A DNA stretch of 64,000 bases from Exserohilum rostratum (Eukaryota > Ascomycota > Dothideomycetes > Pleosporales > Pleosporaceae). Position numbers and translations under genes: made by a program. Shown piece after piece: positions 34,214 through 46,864 of the stretch. The stretch's first letter is position 1, and the number at the start of each line of letters is the position of its first letter. The notes under the pieces are model-generated. The model saw only the letters and a list, made by a program, of their open reading frames with translations. It was not told the origin of the DNA and did not search any database. The DNA is taken from positions 2,790,001-2,854,000 of the forward strand of contig CP111151.1 in assembly GCA_026367775.1 (NCBI GenBank), written 5' to 3'.

Positions 34214-36340
34214 TGTTGCGGTTTGTTGAGGAGATTGCTATTGATGTATTGAAACTTTTGGAATTGGATTTGGAATTGTGACTTGGAGCAAGTGTAGGTA
34301 CAATGTAGTGATTTGCTTGAGTGCAGTTGGAAAAAGAGATACACCGGGATGCGAGAATAAAATATATCTGAACAAAAACTCTATACAGCTATTTTTTGTC
34401 TAAGATTATTTTCTTTGCGTCAAGTACGGCGTAACAATGATGCCTTCATTACCTACCCATCCTTCGATCCCGTCTTGACGTCAACGAAATTGAAGGCGTC
34501 ACGAAATAATCCAACAAAAGCAATATGGATACATATCAGAACCATTAGGCATGCAATAAAGTTAATACTTGAGTCTCGCAACCCCAGGCTTCCATCGAGG
34601 TGTTCATGGCCTCCCTGGAAGAGTACACAATGTTCATCTCCACCACCTGTCCTCACACGAGCAACCCCCACGCGCACAACGCCACTAGTCCCCATCCGTC
34701 CTAGCCTCTCATTTCCCCAGCTCAACCCAAATCCTCCATACAACACAGTACAGTACGCGCGCAAACTCGCATTCCTCACCGCCGCACAGTGCACACCCTA
34801 GCAACAACGTTACCCGTATCTGCACTTTCGCCCACACCGCCCCTCCCTAACGTCTGCATCCCGTCTCCGCATCACCTACGCAACGCCTCTTGGCGCGGTT
34901 TAACGCCCAAACCCGCTTTGCTACCAACGCCCGTTCTCCACAACCCACTCCCGTGTCGGTGATTCGCCAACGCCGACATGCCGACGCCAGCCTACGCGCC
35001 AAGACACATGTGGTATTGGATCGCTCGCAGGTTCGTTTCGGGGGCGTGCAGAACAGGATGCGAGGGGGAAAACAGGGCAAATGGGTTAATTAGGCCGGAG
35101 GATGATGCTGCAAGTAGGCAGGCGGCTGCACAGTGGGTGGGGAGAGATTGCCTGAAAAGGGGTGGGTGGGTGTGAGTTGGATGCAGAGACAAGAGAAAGA
35201 CAAGACGCGTACGTATGCACGTGTGCCTTCTTGCTTGCTGTTGGTTGTCTTCGTGTTCAACTTTGTCACCGGAAAATCAAGGTCATGCATGTAATGCAAG
35301 CAACTGGATGGAGAAGATGCAGTGCGGTGCGGAAACCCGCGGGTAAGACAATTCCCCCGGGGGGGCCTGTGATTATCCCGCTCAGCCTCATTCTCATCTC
35401 CCGTCGTGTTATTTCCTTCGGCCGTTGGGAAACGACAAGGAAAGAGAGAGACAGAGAGGCAAATGTGCCGATGTCATTGCGCTCTGGTGCGGCGGCCCCC
35501 GCTCGTCAGACGGAAGGCCGAGGGGCTACCACCTAAGTTTGCCAAAGAACTTACACTAGGGTTAACGCTGGGCCCATACGGCACGAACCCTTTTTCTTTT
35601 AACGGACCGAGCTACGCGGAAGGTTAGTCTTGGTCTCATCGTCATCGTCGCGAGTCAGTGGGGGGTGATGATTACGAGACTGTTGGGGGGGCAAATGTTG
35701 GAAGCATGTTGAGAAGGAAGAAACGTGCTCAGGACACATTGTTGCCCCAGTTCCAAGAATGCTTAGCTTTCACACCCTGTCTGACTCTCTAGATATGTGA
35801 AAATGCAAGACCGAAACAAAAATCCTCGGTACAATAAACATGCAAAGTGACTCTTTTGCCCCAGTACCACAATCGCCACCTTATCGCTCTCTCTCCCTTA
35901 GTTATGTGTACTAACTACTGTACGATCTAACGCCCCCCTCATTCCCAAAATTTTAACTTTTCTTTCCGACCCTCCCCAGTTAATCACAAATCGTACGAGT
36001 AAGCCAAGAAAAACTACCTAAGGTTGAACCCTACTTTAAACCGAAACAGGGCTCATGCCTGCTACGTGCTAAAGAGAAAACCCCCCAGGTCCTAGTAAAA
36101 GTACCCACACACCCACACCTCCCTCATCCGTCATTTTAGATAACTACCAAGAAAAAGCAAGGAAACGGTCCCCACTAATCTTTTTCTCCCCTTCGCTCGG
36201 AAGTGGAAAGTGCCGGGAGGGGAAAAAATAAAATGATGGGCGTCGTTTATTTCCTCAAGGGAAAAAATGTCATATTGAGCTTGACAGGATGGGCAATGGT
36301 AAAACAGGCTAGCACGTATCATGGGCTGTGTATAAGAAAG

Positions 36341-36385
36341 CACGCGCGCGTGTGTGTGTGTGATGTGTGTCTGTGTGTCTGTGTG
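36341..36385 (+). repeat. CG/TG alternating dinucleotide tract
   Basis: CACGCGCGCG followed by (TG)n with a few interruptions. The alternating purine-pyrimidine order is the pattern that can adopt left-handed DNA. Confidence 0.85.
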
Positions 36386-36545
36386 CCTGACAGGATTGGG
36401 GAGAAAAGGAAAAATGTATGCACATGTTACAGCCCGTACGGTTACGTATAAAGGGAGGCTGAGAATGAGGCTGAAGGGAAAGAAAAGAGGGGAAGAGAAG
36501 ACGGGGAAAAGCAAATATGCACTTCTCGGTACCTAGACAATGTAA

Positions 36546-36573
36546 CATACATACATACAGGCAGGCAGGCAAG
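36546..36573 (+). repeat. Adjacent ATAC and AGGC tetranucleotide microsatellites
   Basis: Three to four copies of CATA followed directly by three to four copies of AGGC. A second CATA run lies at about 36608-36620. Confidence 0.8.
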
Positions 36574-36870
36574 CTGAAAAAAAGCCTGCATGACAAAAAC
36601 TAAACTATACATACATACACTAGAACGTATGGATCTTGGTAGAGAAGACGTGCAAAAAACAAACACAATACATATTACATACTAAAACGGCGGTCACGCA
36701 CGGATTACCTTTATTTTCTCTGACTCACGGCATCTTGTCAAATTGCTGGAAACTTAAAAATAAAAAAAATAAATAAATTGGCACTGATTTCAAATATGGA
36801 AGGAGAAAGGAGAAGAATGCGAGGGAAGTGCTGACTGGCTGGGGAGAACCCCGCAAGTGTGCAAGGTTAG

Positions 36871-36900
36871 CGTGTAGCATGTAGCGGGTAGCATGTAGCA
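36871..36900 (+). repeat. GTAGC-based short tandem repeat
   Basis: Four imperfect GTAGC(AT/GG) units in tandem, in non-coding DNA downstream of DOA1. Confidence 0.7.
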
Positions 36901-37559
36901 TTCTCCGTAAGCAGTGCGGCTACTATGACGATCTTAATAGTGGCAAGGATGCTTGTCTTATCAAGCAAGCGGGGGAGGGCATTCTTTTTTTTCTTTCCCT
37001 TTCCAGGCGCTAGGTCGGATGGGATTGCGGGTAGGACACTGCGGGCTAGTTGGGTATGATCGCATGGTGTCTTCGTCTGCTGTCATTGTGTCCTTGTCGT
37101 AGTCGCACTCGTAGTCGTCGTCATCGCTGCTAGTTGTTGGGTGACGTCGTCAGCATATGCATTCCTGCAGGTTAATATCGGACTTTGACGCGCCCCTCCG
37201 CCGAAATCTGGGGAAAGTAAAATATCGCACCATTGTGCTAGATTAGTTTTCTAACGGGGCATGTGCGCTGCAGGCATGGCGTTAATATGTATGTGGGTGC
37301 ACAAGTCATGTGTCGAGAGACATGAAGGTAGGCTGCAGGTTGCTGCATGTCTGAACTGTACATTGATGTTGCTGCCCGTTGCATGTGCTGCGCCCATGTG
37401 GTGTCGCGTCATGCCGGTGCACGTCCCTACATCTATGGTCCAAGAAAAAGCACCAGGCGTAATGTAATGCAATGCCATGCCCAGCTGCTTTCCTGTATTG
37501 TACAATGTCCACCTGCATGCAAGATAAAAATGTTTGCAGCTGATAGCCACACCCAGCTT

Positions 37560-39935
37560 CTATCCCTGCAATCGCTGGCGAATCTCTGCGACGACATTCC
37601 GGATGCGAGGCTCCTTCACTTTGTGCTCAGCCTGGGTGATCGCGTCACCTATCTGCAGGATGTCTCGTCCAGCTTCACAAAAGTCGGAGCCAAGACACAG
37701 TAAAGTGCCGGTAGCCACAAGCGCGCGGTACACAGCTTCCGAATCGGTAGCGCTAGTGAGAATCTTGGATAGGTCGTCAAGGAGCGACAGCGCGCGATCT
37801 GCGTTGTTCTCTGAATTAAGAAGAACCGAATAATTGATGTACAGCGTAGTGAGCGCAATGATCAAATTACGGTTTGGCGACGAAAGAAATGGTGATACCA
37901 AGGGGTGGATGTTGTCAAACTCTGTGCTGGCGAGCAGCCTCCCCTTTTCGGTCTGGAGTAGATTGCTGAGACACCTTATAGCCATCATGGTGTTGTTTGG
38001 TGGAGACGACTCAGTGAAGACCCCTGATTCGATAAGGTTTGGTAACAAATTCTGCTCAGGCGACACAAGAAAGGCTGCTGGCTCTTCAAAGGCGAGGACC
38101 AGTCGCAACAGATCAAGGGCTGGCAAACGCTTCTCAGCTGGCCATTGAGTTGCTGCTTTGACCAGAAGCTCGACACCGGTGATATCAATGCCCTTGCCAT
38201 TTCCCTTCTCCAATGCACTGACGGTGACACTCAATTGCTCAATATCCGAAGGGTTCAGCGAGATGCCTTTTTGACCATCATCAACTAGCGCCTGGTTGAA
38301 CTCTGTGAGCTTCTTAAAGATGATCTTGTGATTTCCAGTAGTGATAGGGAGGTACTCCTTTTGCGGGAGGATCTTAGGTGCCGGCGGCGTTGGCCGCGGT
38401 TGCGAGGATACCTGGTTAGCGTCTCCCGGGCGGTACCGTGCGTCTGTGCCCCAGGGATCTGCCCCTGGCGCCTCACTTTGACCTAGGGTTGCACCCCTTG
38501 TGTTTTGGATAATGAAGTTGGCGACCTGGTCCAAGTATGTGAGCGGGAGCTCGTTATCTTCGATGAATTTGCGTGCGGCTTCGTAATGGTTCTGGTTGAG
38601 GTTGTAAGGCAGCTTCAGCGGGGGCTTGCCATCTTCAATATCGACGTCAAATACGTAGTCGTACTCTTTGCCGGCATGAGAAATCTTGCGTCCACCGCTT
38701 CCGGCTGAATCAACCACCGTGCCGACATTTACCCACTCGTTCGCTGCTGCTGACCACTGATATGCCGAAACGTTGCCATTCAACTCCTTGATCATCTGGA
38801 CCTGACCCTCTTTTGTGCCTGCTCTCTGTGTAAGGAACTCGGGTCCCGGCAGCTGTTCCTTGTTGATGTTGCCCACTGTCTGTTGTGGAATCGAGGACCC
38901 CTTCACGTCGTCGTTGAATTGCTGGATTTCGGTCTCGGCGGCGTATCGGGAGTGGTCACGGGTGAAGACACGTGCAAGCTTATCGCTCGCACCGGTAACA
39001 ATGTCGCCATTCTCTTTGCACACCGCTACGGTCCATACTGAGATAGCTGGGTGGGTGATGGTCTGTATACATTGGTTGTTTTCCCATATGCGCACGGTCC
39101 GGTCTTCACCGGCACTCACGATGCCGCCGTTGGGCAGGACGTCGAGGGAGTAGATGAAGTTTTCATGGCCATGAAGCTCGGCAACCTGCTTTCCAGTAAT
39201 CGTCCATAACCGAATGACAGCATCGTTGCCTGCTGAGGCGAATTGGGCGCCCGAAGGGTGGTCCTCTGGCAGCCGGCACAGAGCGCGGACGACTTCTGGG
39301 GCCTGGATGGAGCGCACTGGCGTCGGTGAGCCCGAGATATTGTAGACACGAATCTGCTTGTCTGCACATCCGGTGATGACAGTGTTAGCATCAAAGGCTA
39401 GGACGGCCCATACCGACGCAGTGTGTCCCTGCAACACGGTAGATTCGCCCCACTTGCCAACTTCCCACAACCGCGCGTCCATGTCCCAGCTGCCGCTGAC
39501 AATGTACCTCCCATCTTGACTAACATCGAGGGCACAGACGTTGTTGCCGTGTCCTATCAGAAGCGCATCTGCGTCGGCATCGAGGTTCTTGCTTGGCGAG
39601 CGGACGTCGATGATCTGGTCCTTACCGCCTGAGACGACTAGGCCCTCAGGAAAGGACGACGAGGGCGGGACAATGGCGAGAGAGTTTACAAACTCCTTGC
39701 CGTGCGTCTTGATGGTGCTATCCCAGACGGGCGGGCTGGCTGACTGCAGTGTCCACGCGCGTACGGTAAAGTCTCGCGACGCCGAGACTATCGAGGATGG
39801 GGACGGAAACGCCACGCTGCGGACCTACCATTGGCATCGTTAGCCTGCTCGCCCCTGTGTTTTATGCATGGGCTCGACTTGACTCACATCGTCCTCGTGG
39901 CCGCGAAGCGTGGCAGAGAGTTTGAAATCGGCCAT
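37560..39935 (-). CDS. DOA1: Doa1/Ufd3/PLAA homologue, WD40-PFU-PUL ubiquitin adaptor
   Basis: Minus-strand exons 39888-39935 (16 codons, starting MADFKLSATLRGHEDD) and 37560-39824 give 770 residues. The intron 39825-39887 is GTGAGT...GTAG. Residues 1 to about 310 hold about seven WD40 repeats (for example YIVSGSWDMDARLWEV and IVSAGEDRTVRIW). A PFU domain follows at about 360-470 (NEWVNVGTVV, then YDYVFDVDIEDG and a helical end). A PUL armadillo-like domain occupies about 515-770. This is the standard Doa1/PLAA order and length. By family it binds ubiquitin through WD40 and PFU and Cdc48/p97 through PUL, and acts in ubiquitin homeostasis, vacuolar sorting and mitochondrial quality control. 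The gene is compact and intact. Confidence 0.95.
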
Positions 39936-42119
39936 GGTTGAGCAGCGCGGGGTTGGTCAAAGGCGGGGGGAGAGCTCGCAGCAAGGGGGCCCGTGGAAGT
40001 CGAGAAACAAACGCTAGTCACGAGGTGTAGACGCGCGCATCAACGAGGGCACACGGTCAAGTGACGCCAGCTGTACCTGAAACTACGAGTGTGCGGGCTG
40101 GGTGTTTGTGGTGAACTGCTTGTCTTGGGGAAGCTAGTGCCAGTGCACTCTATCGACGTCAGGCCCTTGGCGAGGCGGGCGGGCCCACCCTGGCCTGGTC
40201 GCTGCTTCCCCCGTTATGTCAGCGCCCAAAGCAGAAGGCAGCAGAAAGCAACCCCATGCTCGGCACTCGCGCGTTGCCGCCACTGCTCGCTCAACACCAA
40301 AACCACGAGGCCTCGACTTGGCTACTGAAACACGTCAATTAGAAACAACGGGCGTCAGCCCACGTACGGCTGAGTCGCAAGCCGCGTCCCTTGTCCTGTC
40401 CTGTCCTGTCCTGCCCTGTCTGGTCTGGCTGCGAGCTGAGTCTGTTGTTGATAGGTTTTGCCAATGGCGGCGGGTCTTTTCCTTTGTTGCTCAGCTCGTA
40501 CCTGGTACGTCGAGACTGGCAGCGAGTCATCTCACGATCAAGACAGATCTGGTTTCCACGGGGCTGGAATGTGGCTTGCAACCTTCCATCGGCTGGGCCC
40601 TTCCACGTGAAGCCTTGGCCCTCAGCACTCTTCGGAGACGGCGCAGGCGTCTACCACGCGTGTACAGGCGTTGCCACCGGCCGCCCGTCGACGCGCATCT
40701 AGCCCACCAGGAGGCTGAGCCATGGCTCTCTGCGCGCGAGCACTGCATCTCCGCTGCTGCCCAGCCCACAGTCGACCCACGGCGGCTCTTGTCAACTGCG
40801 CGGGGTGGGCGAGACGTCGTGGGCGCACGCGACGGCTCCCAGACGTCGACGCCAGTTGCATTTGAAACGAGAGCAGCAGAGTCGCTGCGCGCAGGCATAA
40901 TTTCTTCATCTCCTGTTCGTGGCCAGATGCAGCAACGTTTGAAGTGTGCTTGGAGAAGCACAGCATGCAGCAGCGCCAGTAGCAGCGACAGGCGCACCGA
41001 CAGCTGCAGCTGTGGCGTGTTGTCGACAGACAGCAGTGCTAGACAGCAAGCCCTCGGTGGCTCGATGGTGGTGGTAGAAGTGGTGGCATGGCCATCTCAA
41101 CACCCCCCCGCATGGGCGTCGAGCAAGGACTCCGCCCCTCCCCTTCGTCCCCCCCGGAGGACGGCAGACTCGTTTCGCCGACTTGTCTGGAGTCAGTCGG
41201 CCAGTTTCCAGCGGTAGCCATTTATGCGCCCAAAGCAAATGAAATTGGCCTTGCCTTTCGGCAGCGCCCAGGTGACTTGCCTCGAGCCATGCTTCCATGC
41301 CGCCCATTTGGCCAGACCCATACAGTCCCCTGCGCCTCGCGTCGACTGCTGCCGCCATCAGAGGTCGCGCTCGGCATGGCGCTACATTAGCCTTTCGCGT
41401 GACATTGCTGACCCTGTCGCTCCAAAGACGCTTGCACAGGCCAGTGAACGCTACGCCCAAGCCAAGCCCACTGGGTCTGTTTGGCAAGCGTTGCGTGTCA
41501 GCTCGACTCTTCGGCCGCCGGCAGAACGAAGGGACACCCTGTGACTGGGCTGGGCGCTTTCCATGGGCCACCCCATGTCATCGTCGAATTGAGCACGCCG
41601 CCTCGACGGGACGCGAGCCTGCCATGGCCGCGACCATCTGGGCAACCCTACCTACAAGAGGGCCAATGTCCCGCTTCAATGCAACTCCATCACTATCCTC
41701 CTCGATCTGCGACCACAGATCAGTGCACTCATCATACATACTACTACATACGGCTTCAACCGTCTCGGTACAAGTCTTAGCCGGCCACGGATCCCACCGC
41801 TCTTCTTTGCCCGTCTCCGGCGAGTTCGGTCTCCTTTGGCTCAGCCCTACCAGACACTTGGATCCGCACGGCGCTTCCGTGAGATCATCGCCGACCCCTA
41901 CGTACCCCTAAGCACTGTTGCGTAACGTCAACATCGTCACAACTGCGCCGCCGCCGTTGATCTTGGAAGCTTTTTTCTTTTTCTTTTAAAGCAGGGTCCT
42001 ACGAGCATCCGCTTCAAGTAGCCTCCATCTGCCAGCTCCAATTTATAAAGGCGCATCGAGTACCCTCACCCATACACAAACACATACACACAACAATCAT
42101 ACACTGCTATACTTTCACC
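39936..42119. other. GC-rich intergenic region upstream of DOA1 and the second BTB gene
   Basis: About 2.2 kb of divergent upstream DNA, clearly more GC-rich than its surroundings between 40200 and 41600. Long frames on both strands (for example 40216-41217 plus and 40906-41571 minus) overlap, are Arg/Ser/Ala-rich and have no domain, as expected by chance at high GC. A TGTCC microsatellite lies at 40392-40420. Just upstream of the BTB start is a CT/CA-rich leader. Confidence 0.55.
40392..40420 (+). repeat. TGTCC pentanucleotide microsatellite
   Basis: Four perfect TGTCC units followed by a degenerate unit, in the GC-rich intergenic region. Confidence 0.85.
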
Positions 42120-43506
42120 ATGGACGCACCAATGATTGAGCTAAAGTCTGCTCTGGCTTCGTAAGTAGCATCCTGCCTTCCTGCCCAACCCCAGCTAAGT
42201 CCCCTCAGACTATTTGAATGCGGCAAATACTCAGATCTGACCATTGTTTGTGGAGCCAAAAGATACCAAGTCCATCGCCTTCTCCTCGCAACCAGATCAA
42301 CTTTCTTCGAGGGCGCCTGCCGAGGCGGCTTCAGGGAAGCAGAGAGCGGAGTCATTGACCTGACCGAAGATGACGCAGAAGCTGTCGAGCACATGATCCA
42401 TTGTAAGCATGATGCCATGGATGACAATCTCGTGGGTCATGCTAATTCGTTGCAGACTTCTATCACATGGACTACCTCAGCAGTAAGAAACCGCTTTCGC
42501 GCCGCTCCTCACAACGATCAAACCGACCTGCATCGCCACGATCATCACGATTTTCGAGGCAAAGTCCGCCAAAGAAACTTAATCTGGCCGCTATCGAAGA
42601 CCCGTTGCTAGCGCTTGTCGCCGCAGCCAACAACACAATGCCATCGACACCTCCGCCAGAGGAGCAGCCGTTGCAGAGCCTCGACGCATTCGCCAAGATG
42701 CCCGCCTCGCCCATGGCTGCCCAATTTTTGGAAGATGACGACCTCGAGAGCGTGCTCTCCGAGACTGAGCTTGACGTCGAGTCGACGCACCTCGTCACAC
42801 ACGCAAAGGTGTACGCAATCGCTGAGAAGTAAGTACCACCTTTCTGAGTCAATCAGCATTTTCCCGCTTGTTTTGCCCCATCCCAGCCCCTAGCCTGCAG
42901 GGTGGCTTTTGTCTGCATCTGCAACATTTTGGTTCCCGTGATGCTGTGCATCGCACGGCGTTTGCAAACGCCGACTCACCCCGCCATATGCGTCACCAAC
43001 ACCACGGCACGGCCAATCACCGCTTTGGGTGCACGGCCTCCCTTGCCTGCGTCCACACCATGCCATACGCCTCTTCTCTGTTTTTTCTGTCTACGATTAC
43101 GAGATCGACCAATGGCTGCTATTCCCAAGCGTTAGGAATGCGCGTTCGAAACAGACCGCGTCAGCGTCCTTGTGCTTCTCCAATCATGCCACGATTTTGC
43201 ATGACATGCATTTGGCTAACAGTTCCTTGCAGATATGGCATTGCTGGCTTGAAAGCGCTTGCGCGTAGCAAGTTCATCGAGCAGGTCGACCTGCATCTCG
43301 GTAGCTCAGAGTTTCCAGAGGCATGCCAAGAAGCATACGAATCCACCTTCCACACGGACCGCGGTCTGCGCGACGTTATCATCCAGGCCTTCCGAGCAAA
43401 CCCTAGCCTCTCGCTACGGCCAGACGTTGAAATGATGGTGCGAGAAACGCCCGGCCTTGCTTTTGAACTCTTTCGAATGGCTAGCGGTCTTCCCGTCTCC
43501 TCATGA
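42120..43506 (+). CDS. BTB/POZ domain protein with long third intron
   Basis: Four exons, 42120-42160, 42209-42402, 42456-42828 and 43233-43506, give 293 residues. Introns are 42161-42208, 42403-42455 and 42829-43232 (404 bp); all start GTAAG, end CAG, and keep frame. The BTB fold covers residues about 10-85: YSDLTIVCGAKRYQVHRLLLA, STFFEGACRGGF, VIDLTEDDAEAVEHMIHY, then FYHMDYL. A Ser/Arg/Pro-rich disordered insert of about 100 residues interrupts the domain before VTHAKVYAIAEKYGIAGLKALA, where the domain resumes. This layout is common in fungal BTB-only proteins that probably act as Cullin-3 adaptors. The 404-bp intron is several times the local norm of about 50-80 bp. The protein is unlike the BTB protein at 7.9 kb outside the fold. 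Confidence 0.9.
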
Positions 43507-45254
43507 CGTGCCGGCTACATGTCTTCCTGGATGATTCTGAAACCCCCAATTTACCTTCCGAATTCGATCGGCCATGCCAATACCCGTATTGCAGAAACAT
43601 GCATAGGTTCACACTGTGCCTTACGCCCCGTTGGCTTGCACCTTCAGCCCCCCGGAGTATCCTCCAAGCTCGACCCCTAGGTGGCACCAAGCCGGCCGTG
43701 ATTGCAAACTTTAATGCGTTACACGAGTAGTTGGCCTCTCCGAGACACCTCGTTTCACAAAAGCCACATTCGGCAGTCAGTGTGAAGCGGGGTCGAGCAT
43801 GTCTCACCAATTACGTTGAGTTGTGCATACACTCGCATACCCATGTCTGCCTCGCCGCAGCCAATCACCTCTTGCGGGGGTGACTGAGCGTAGTCCGACA
43901 CCAGGACTGTAGATTTCTTCTGCTTACTCTTTTCTTTCTTTCTTTTGAGCGTTTTTTCCCTGTATTACTAGCGATATCATTAGCGACTTTGGGCTTCGCC
44001 GCTCACCAATATCATTTCAGACCACTTTCTGTGCAACACTTGCTTTTCTCAGCTCCTGATTGCTTTTTGTTTCATTTTGACCTAGCAAATCACAGGTGAA
44101 AGAATAGCAACGATCCCCCTCGGCTGAAGAGTAGTCGGTGTATGCATTGTTAACGGGTGCGCATGCCGCGGCGTCGCGTGATACGCAGAATACGGGCATC
44201 CCTAGAGATGTTTACCGGTCTCGCATTCGCAATCTGCGCGTCACAAAGTTGACCGGAAGGACCGCCATACCATTGGACAAATAATCTTTTCCATCCACTC
44301 ACATTGATTCTCCAGTCAGATTTTAGACAGAATGCGGGGTGGGGCGCCTAAATAACACGTCTCTCTTTTACGCAGGGACAATGTGCGAAATTCCGGTCAG
44401 ACCCTGATTTCTTCTTGTACCTACTGTACTATACGTCTACGACTAGACACACACACAAGACGTCAGAGATGCGTAATGATACCTTCACTTTCTCCCAACA
44501 CATTCCCAAACCCTCTTTTTGGACCCTTTTTCTCGCAATTGGCTCCTCAAATGCAGGACAGTGACAAAATCTGCATTAAAGCTGAAATAGAGTTGGTTCA
44601 GGAACCGCAGCTTTGACGTGGTAGGTCAAAACAAAGGGGAGGGGAGGGGGACCCAATCCGGTGAATAAGGTACTACCTCCCTGAGGTGTGTACAACCTTT
44701 GCGCTTAAGCCTTACGCATTGGTGCCCTTGTCACAACAACTAATTGCATGTTTTTTTTATTCCCCGATAATCCCCTTTCTCCCGCCCTAATCCACTTAAA
44801 ACAAAATATACGGCTAGCCTTACACGAGTGTAAGTAGCTAAAAAGGACTGACGAATCTTTCCGAGACTGATGAAAAACTGGTGCTTGTTTGCGAATTCAT
44901 ATCTCCGCTTTCACGTTTTGATAGGATAGCACATCTTGCGCTTGTTCGTGACCCATCGTGTTATCGGCGTCGATATTGCGCGGTTTGGGGTATTAGGAAT
45001 TTTGGTGGTGGATGACGATGTCGTTGTATTGTTTGGATCGCGATGGTAAGGTCGGTCGGGTGGCCGGAGAAGGAAGTGCGAGACAGAGGATCGTTGCTTG
45101 GTCTGCGAGGTATGTAGCTGGAACGAGAGGTTCTGAGATGGAGGATGCAGCTCGGGTAGGCGGGCGGGCGGGCTGTGCTGGCTTTTTGTGAAAGATGAGG
45201 AGAGAGCTGGAGGTATGAAAATGGGTGGGTGGGTATGTCGACGAGAAGATAGCC
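43507..45254. other. Intergenic region upstream of the Cys-rich protein gene
   Basis: About 1.75 kb with no supported gene. T-rich tracts near 43925-43960 and 44750. Frames at 44911-45297 on the minus strand are chance readings of low-complexity sequence overlapping the next gene. Confidence 0.55.
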
Positions 45255-45860
45255 ATGAACGCGATAGCTCAATCAATCGAGAATTCACCGTCCACACGGC
45301 AATTCATCTTCAGTCTCTTCACTCTCATCCTCCAGTTCAGCGCCATCTTCGCATCCCCTGCTGCGCCCAGTGTCATCACCGAAGCACTCAGTGCGCACAC
45401 CGGCCTGGTCGAAGAACGCGGCGACTTCAATGTAAAGCTCCCCATCTCTTTCTCCATCCCGAATCTCACATCATCATCTCCCTAGGTCATTTCCACCCCC
45501 TCCGGCGCCGACCACTCGCAATACCGCAAATGTGCCTCCCACCCACTAGACACCAACCGCCGCCTCTACTCCACCTCGTACGGTACCCCCAGCAAATCCC
45601 TCATCTCCTCCTCTTCCTCTTCCTCCTCCTCAAATAAAATTTGTGGCACAACAGCAAATATCTTCGCCCGCAAGGAACAAGCATGTTACTGCGACGCCGG
45701 AATAGGGTGCTCGGATCATTACTGCTGGTAGGCGTGTGGTGAACCCGGGGATGGGAAGTGGTGCTGGACTGTGGCGGGAGATGGCGCTGGAGATTGGTTG
45801 AAATGTATGACATTTAGGGATTGTGATGGTAGTGCCGAGTGTGGGATGTTGTGTGGCTAG
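45255..45860 (+). pseudogene. Cys-rich secreted protein interrupted by an in-frame TAG
   Basis: Exon 45255-45431 and an exon from 45486, joined across intron 45432-45485 (GTAAAG...CTAG), read 140 residues to a TAG at 45729-45731. The first 35 residues hold a hydrophobic secretion signal (IFSLFTLILQFSAIFA, then ASP). A Ser run follows, and then six Cys in the last 70 residues. Directly after the TAG the same frame stays open for 42 more codons to 45858-45860 and adds six Cys in a pattern that looks like the second half of one domain (WCW, KC, DC, EC and CG near the end). Either the gene carries a nonsense mutation or the stop is read through. No family is claimed. Expression as the 140-residue form is also possible. 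Confidence 0.6.
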
Positions 45861-46864
45861 TAGGTCTCGTGGGTGTGGGTGTGGAAGATCGTGTTGGTGG
45901 TAGGTAAAGGGGCTGGGTCGGAAAGTCGCTCGTTCTGGAGGATGCGGTGGAAAGGTGGTTTAAAATTGCTTCGTTCGTTTTTTGTTTGTGACCGTTGGTC
46001 TTGTTATGTGCTCCGTAATGGAAAGAGGTGGCTGCGTATACTTGGTTCAGTAGTGGTTAGATATTCGGACCATTGCACATGACAGTTGTTGGTTATGTGC
46101 AAACTGCCTGGTCAACTTAGCACCAATTAATGCCATTTTGCCGCATGTGTTTGAGACAGCGGTATGCGAAGTCTGCACTGGAACACGGTGTGCGCAGATG
46201 ATTTTGTATTAAGCTTTTTGACCAAGATTTTCTTGGCTTCAAATACGAAGTGCTTGGCTTGATACAAATTTTAGGCCAACATTCGCAGTATCAACACAAT
46301 TTGGAAAGAGTGAAGATGAATAGGATATGGTATACTGTATCCTGCCAACAGCACTTCGCCACATGTCGTCTTGGATATGCGTGCGGTAGCGATGATCGAT
46401 TTGTGTTAGGGGATGTGAAGAGGCGGTCGGGCCTCTTCAGCGATTTCGGGCTGGGAAGAATAGTAACAAATTAGCCTAGAAACTAAAACATCAGCAGGGA
46501 ATGAGTGATTCTGATCTATCTAGGAATCTCGTATCCGGGACAATGTTCGTACGTCGGGCATGATCCAGGTCCAACTGTCCTTGAAGTGTGTTGAGATAAT
46601 GGCATCGGAAGTATCAGGCCAGATCATTGCTGATCACATCACAGGAAAATGGTGGTCCAAGGTATTTTGGTGCTCAGGTTGGTTTGATACGGCATGTACC
46701 GTCACAAGTTCGTCCTTGTTGTATTCTCCTAGCAGGTGCTGGTGAGTAAGAGTATCCTAGATTGGTATGACCGGTCTTTTCGCGCTTTAAGAACCTTGTT
46801 ACCAGTACTGGTTTGTTTATGGCGCCTGGGGCTATTTTAGTTGCGGATTGAGTACGTCACATGC
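45861..46864. other. Intergenic region, no gene supported
   Basis: About 1 kb between the Cys-rich gene and a stretch of decayed coding sequence. It becomes more AT-rich to the right. Confidence 0.55.

Larger units (their letters stand above)
34214..37559. other. Long intergenic region with microsatellites
   Basis: About 3.3 kb between the DUF2237 promoter and the DOA1 3' end. No protein-like frame with start and splice support. It contains simple repeats at 36341-36385, 36546-36573 and 36871-36900. A pyrimidine/purine-skewed area from 35900 to 36700 could be an untranslated or non-coding transcript, but nothing identifies one. Confidence 0.5.

Noticed and set aside
40216..41571. Long frames on both strands (333 and 221 codons) in the GC-rich intergenic region
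   Set aside because: High GC removes stops by chance. The frames overlap, are Arg/Ser/Ala-rich and lack domains.
45727..45757. A 31-base intron (GTAGGC...GGAAG) to remove the TAG in the Cys-rich gene
   Set aside because: It is far below the intron sizes seen here and would delete part of the Cys pattern.
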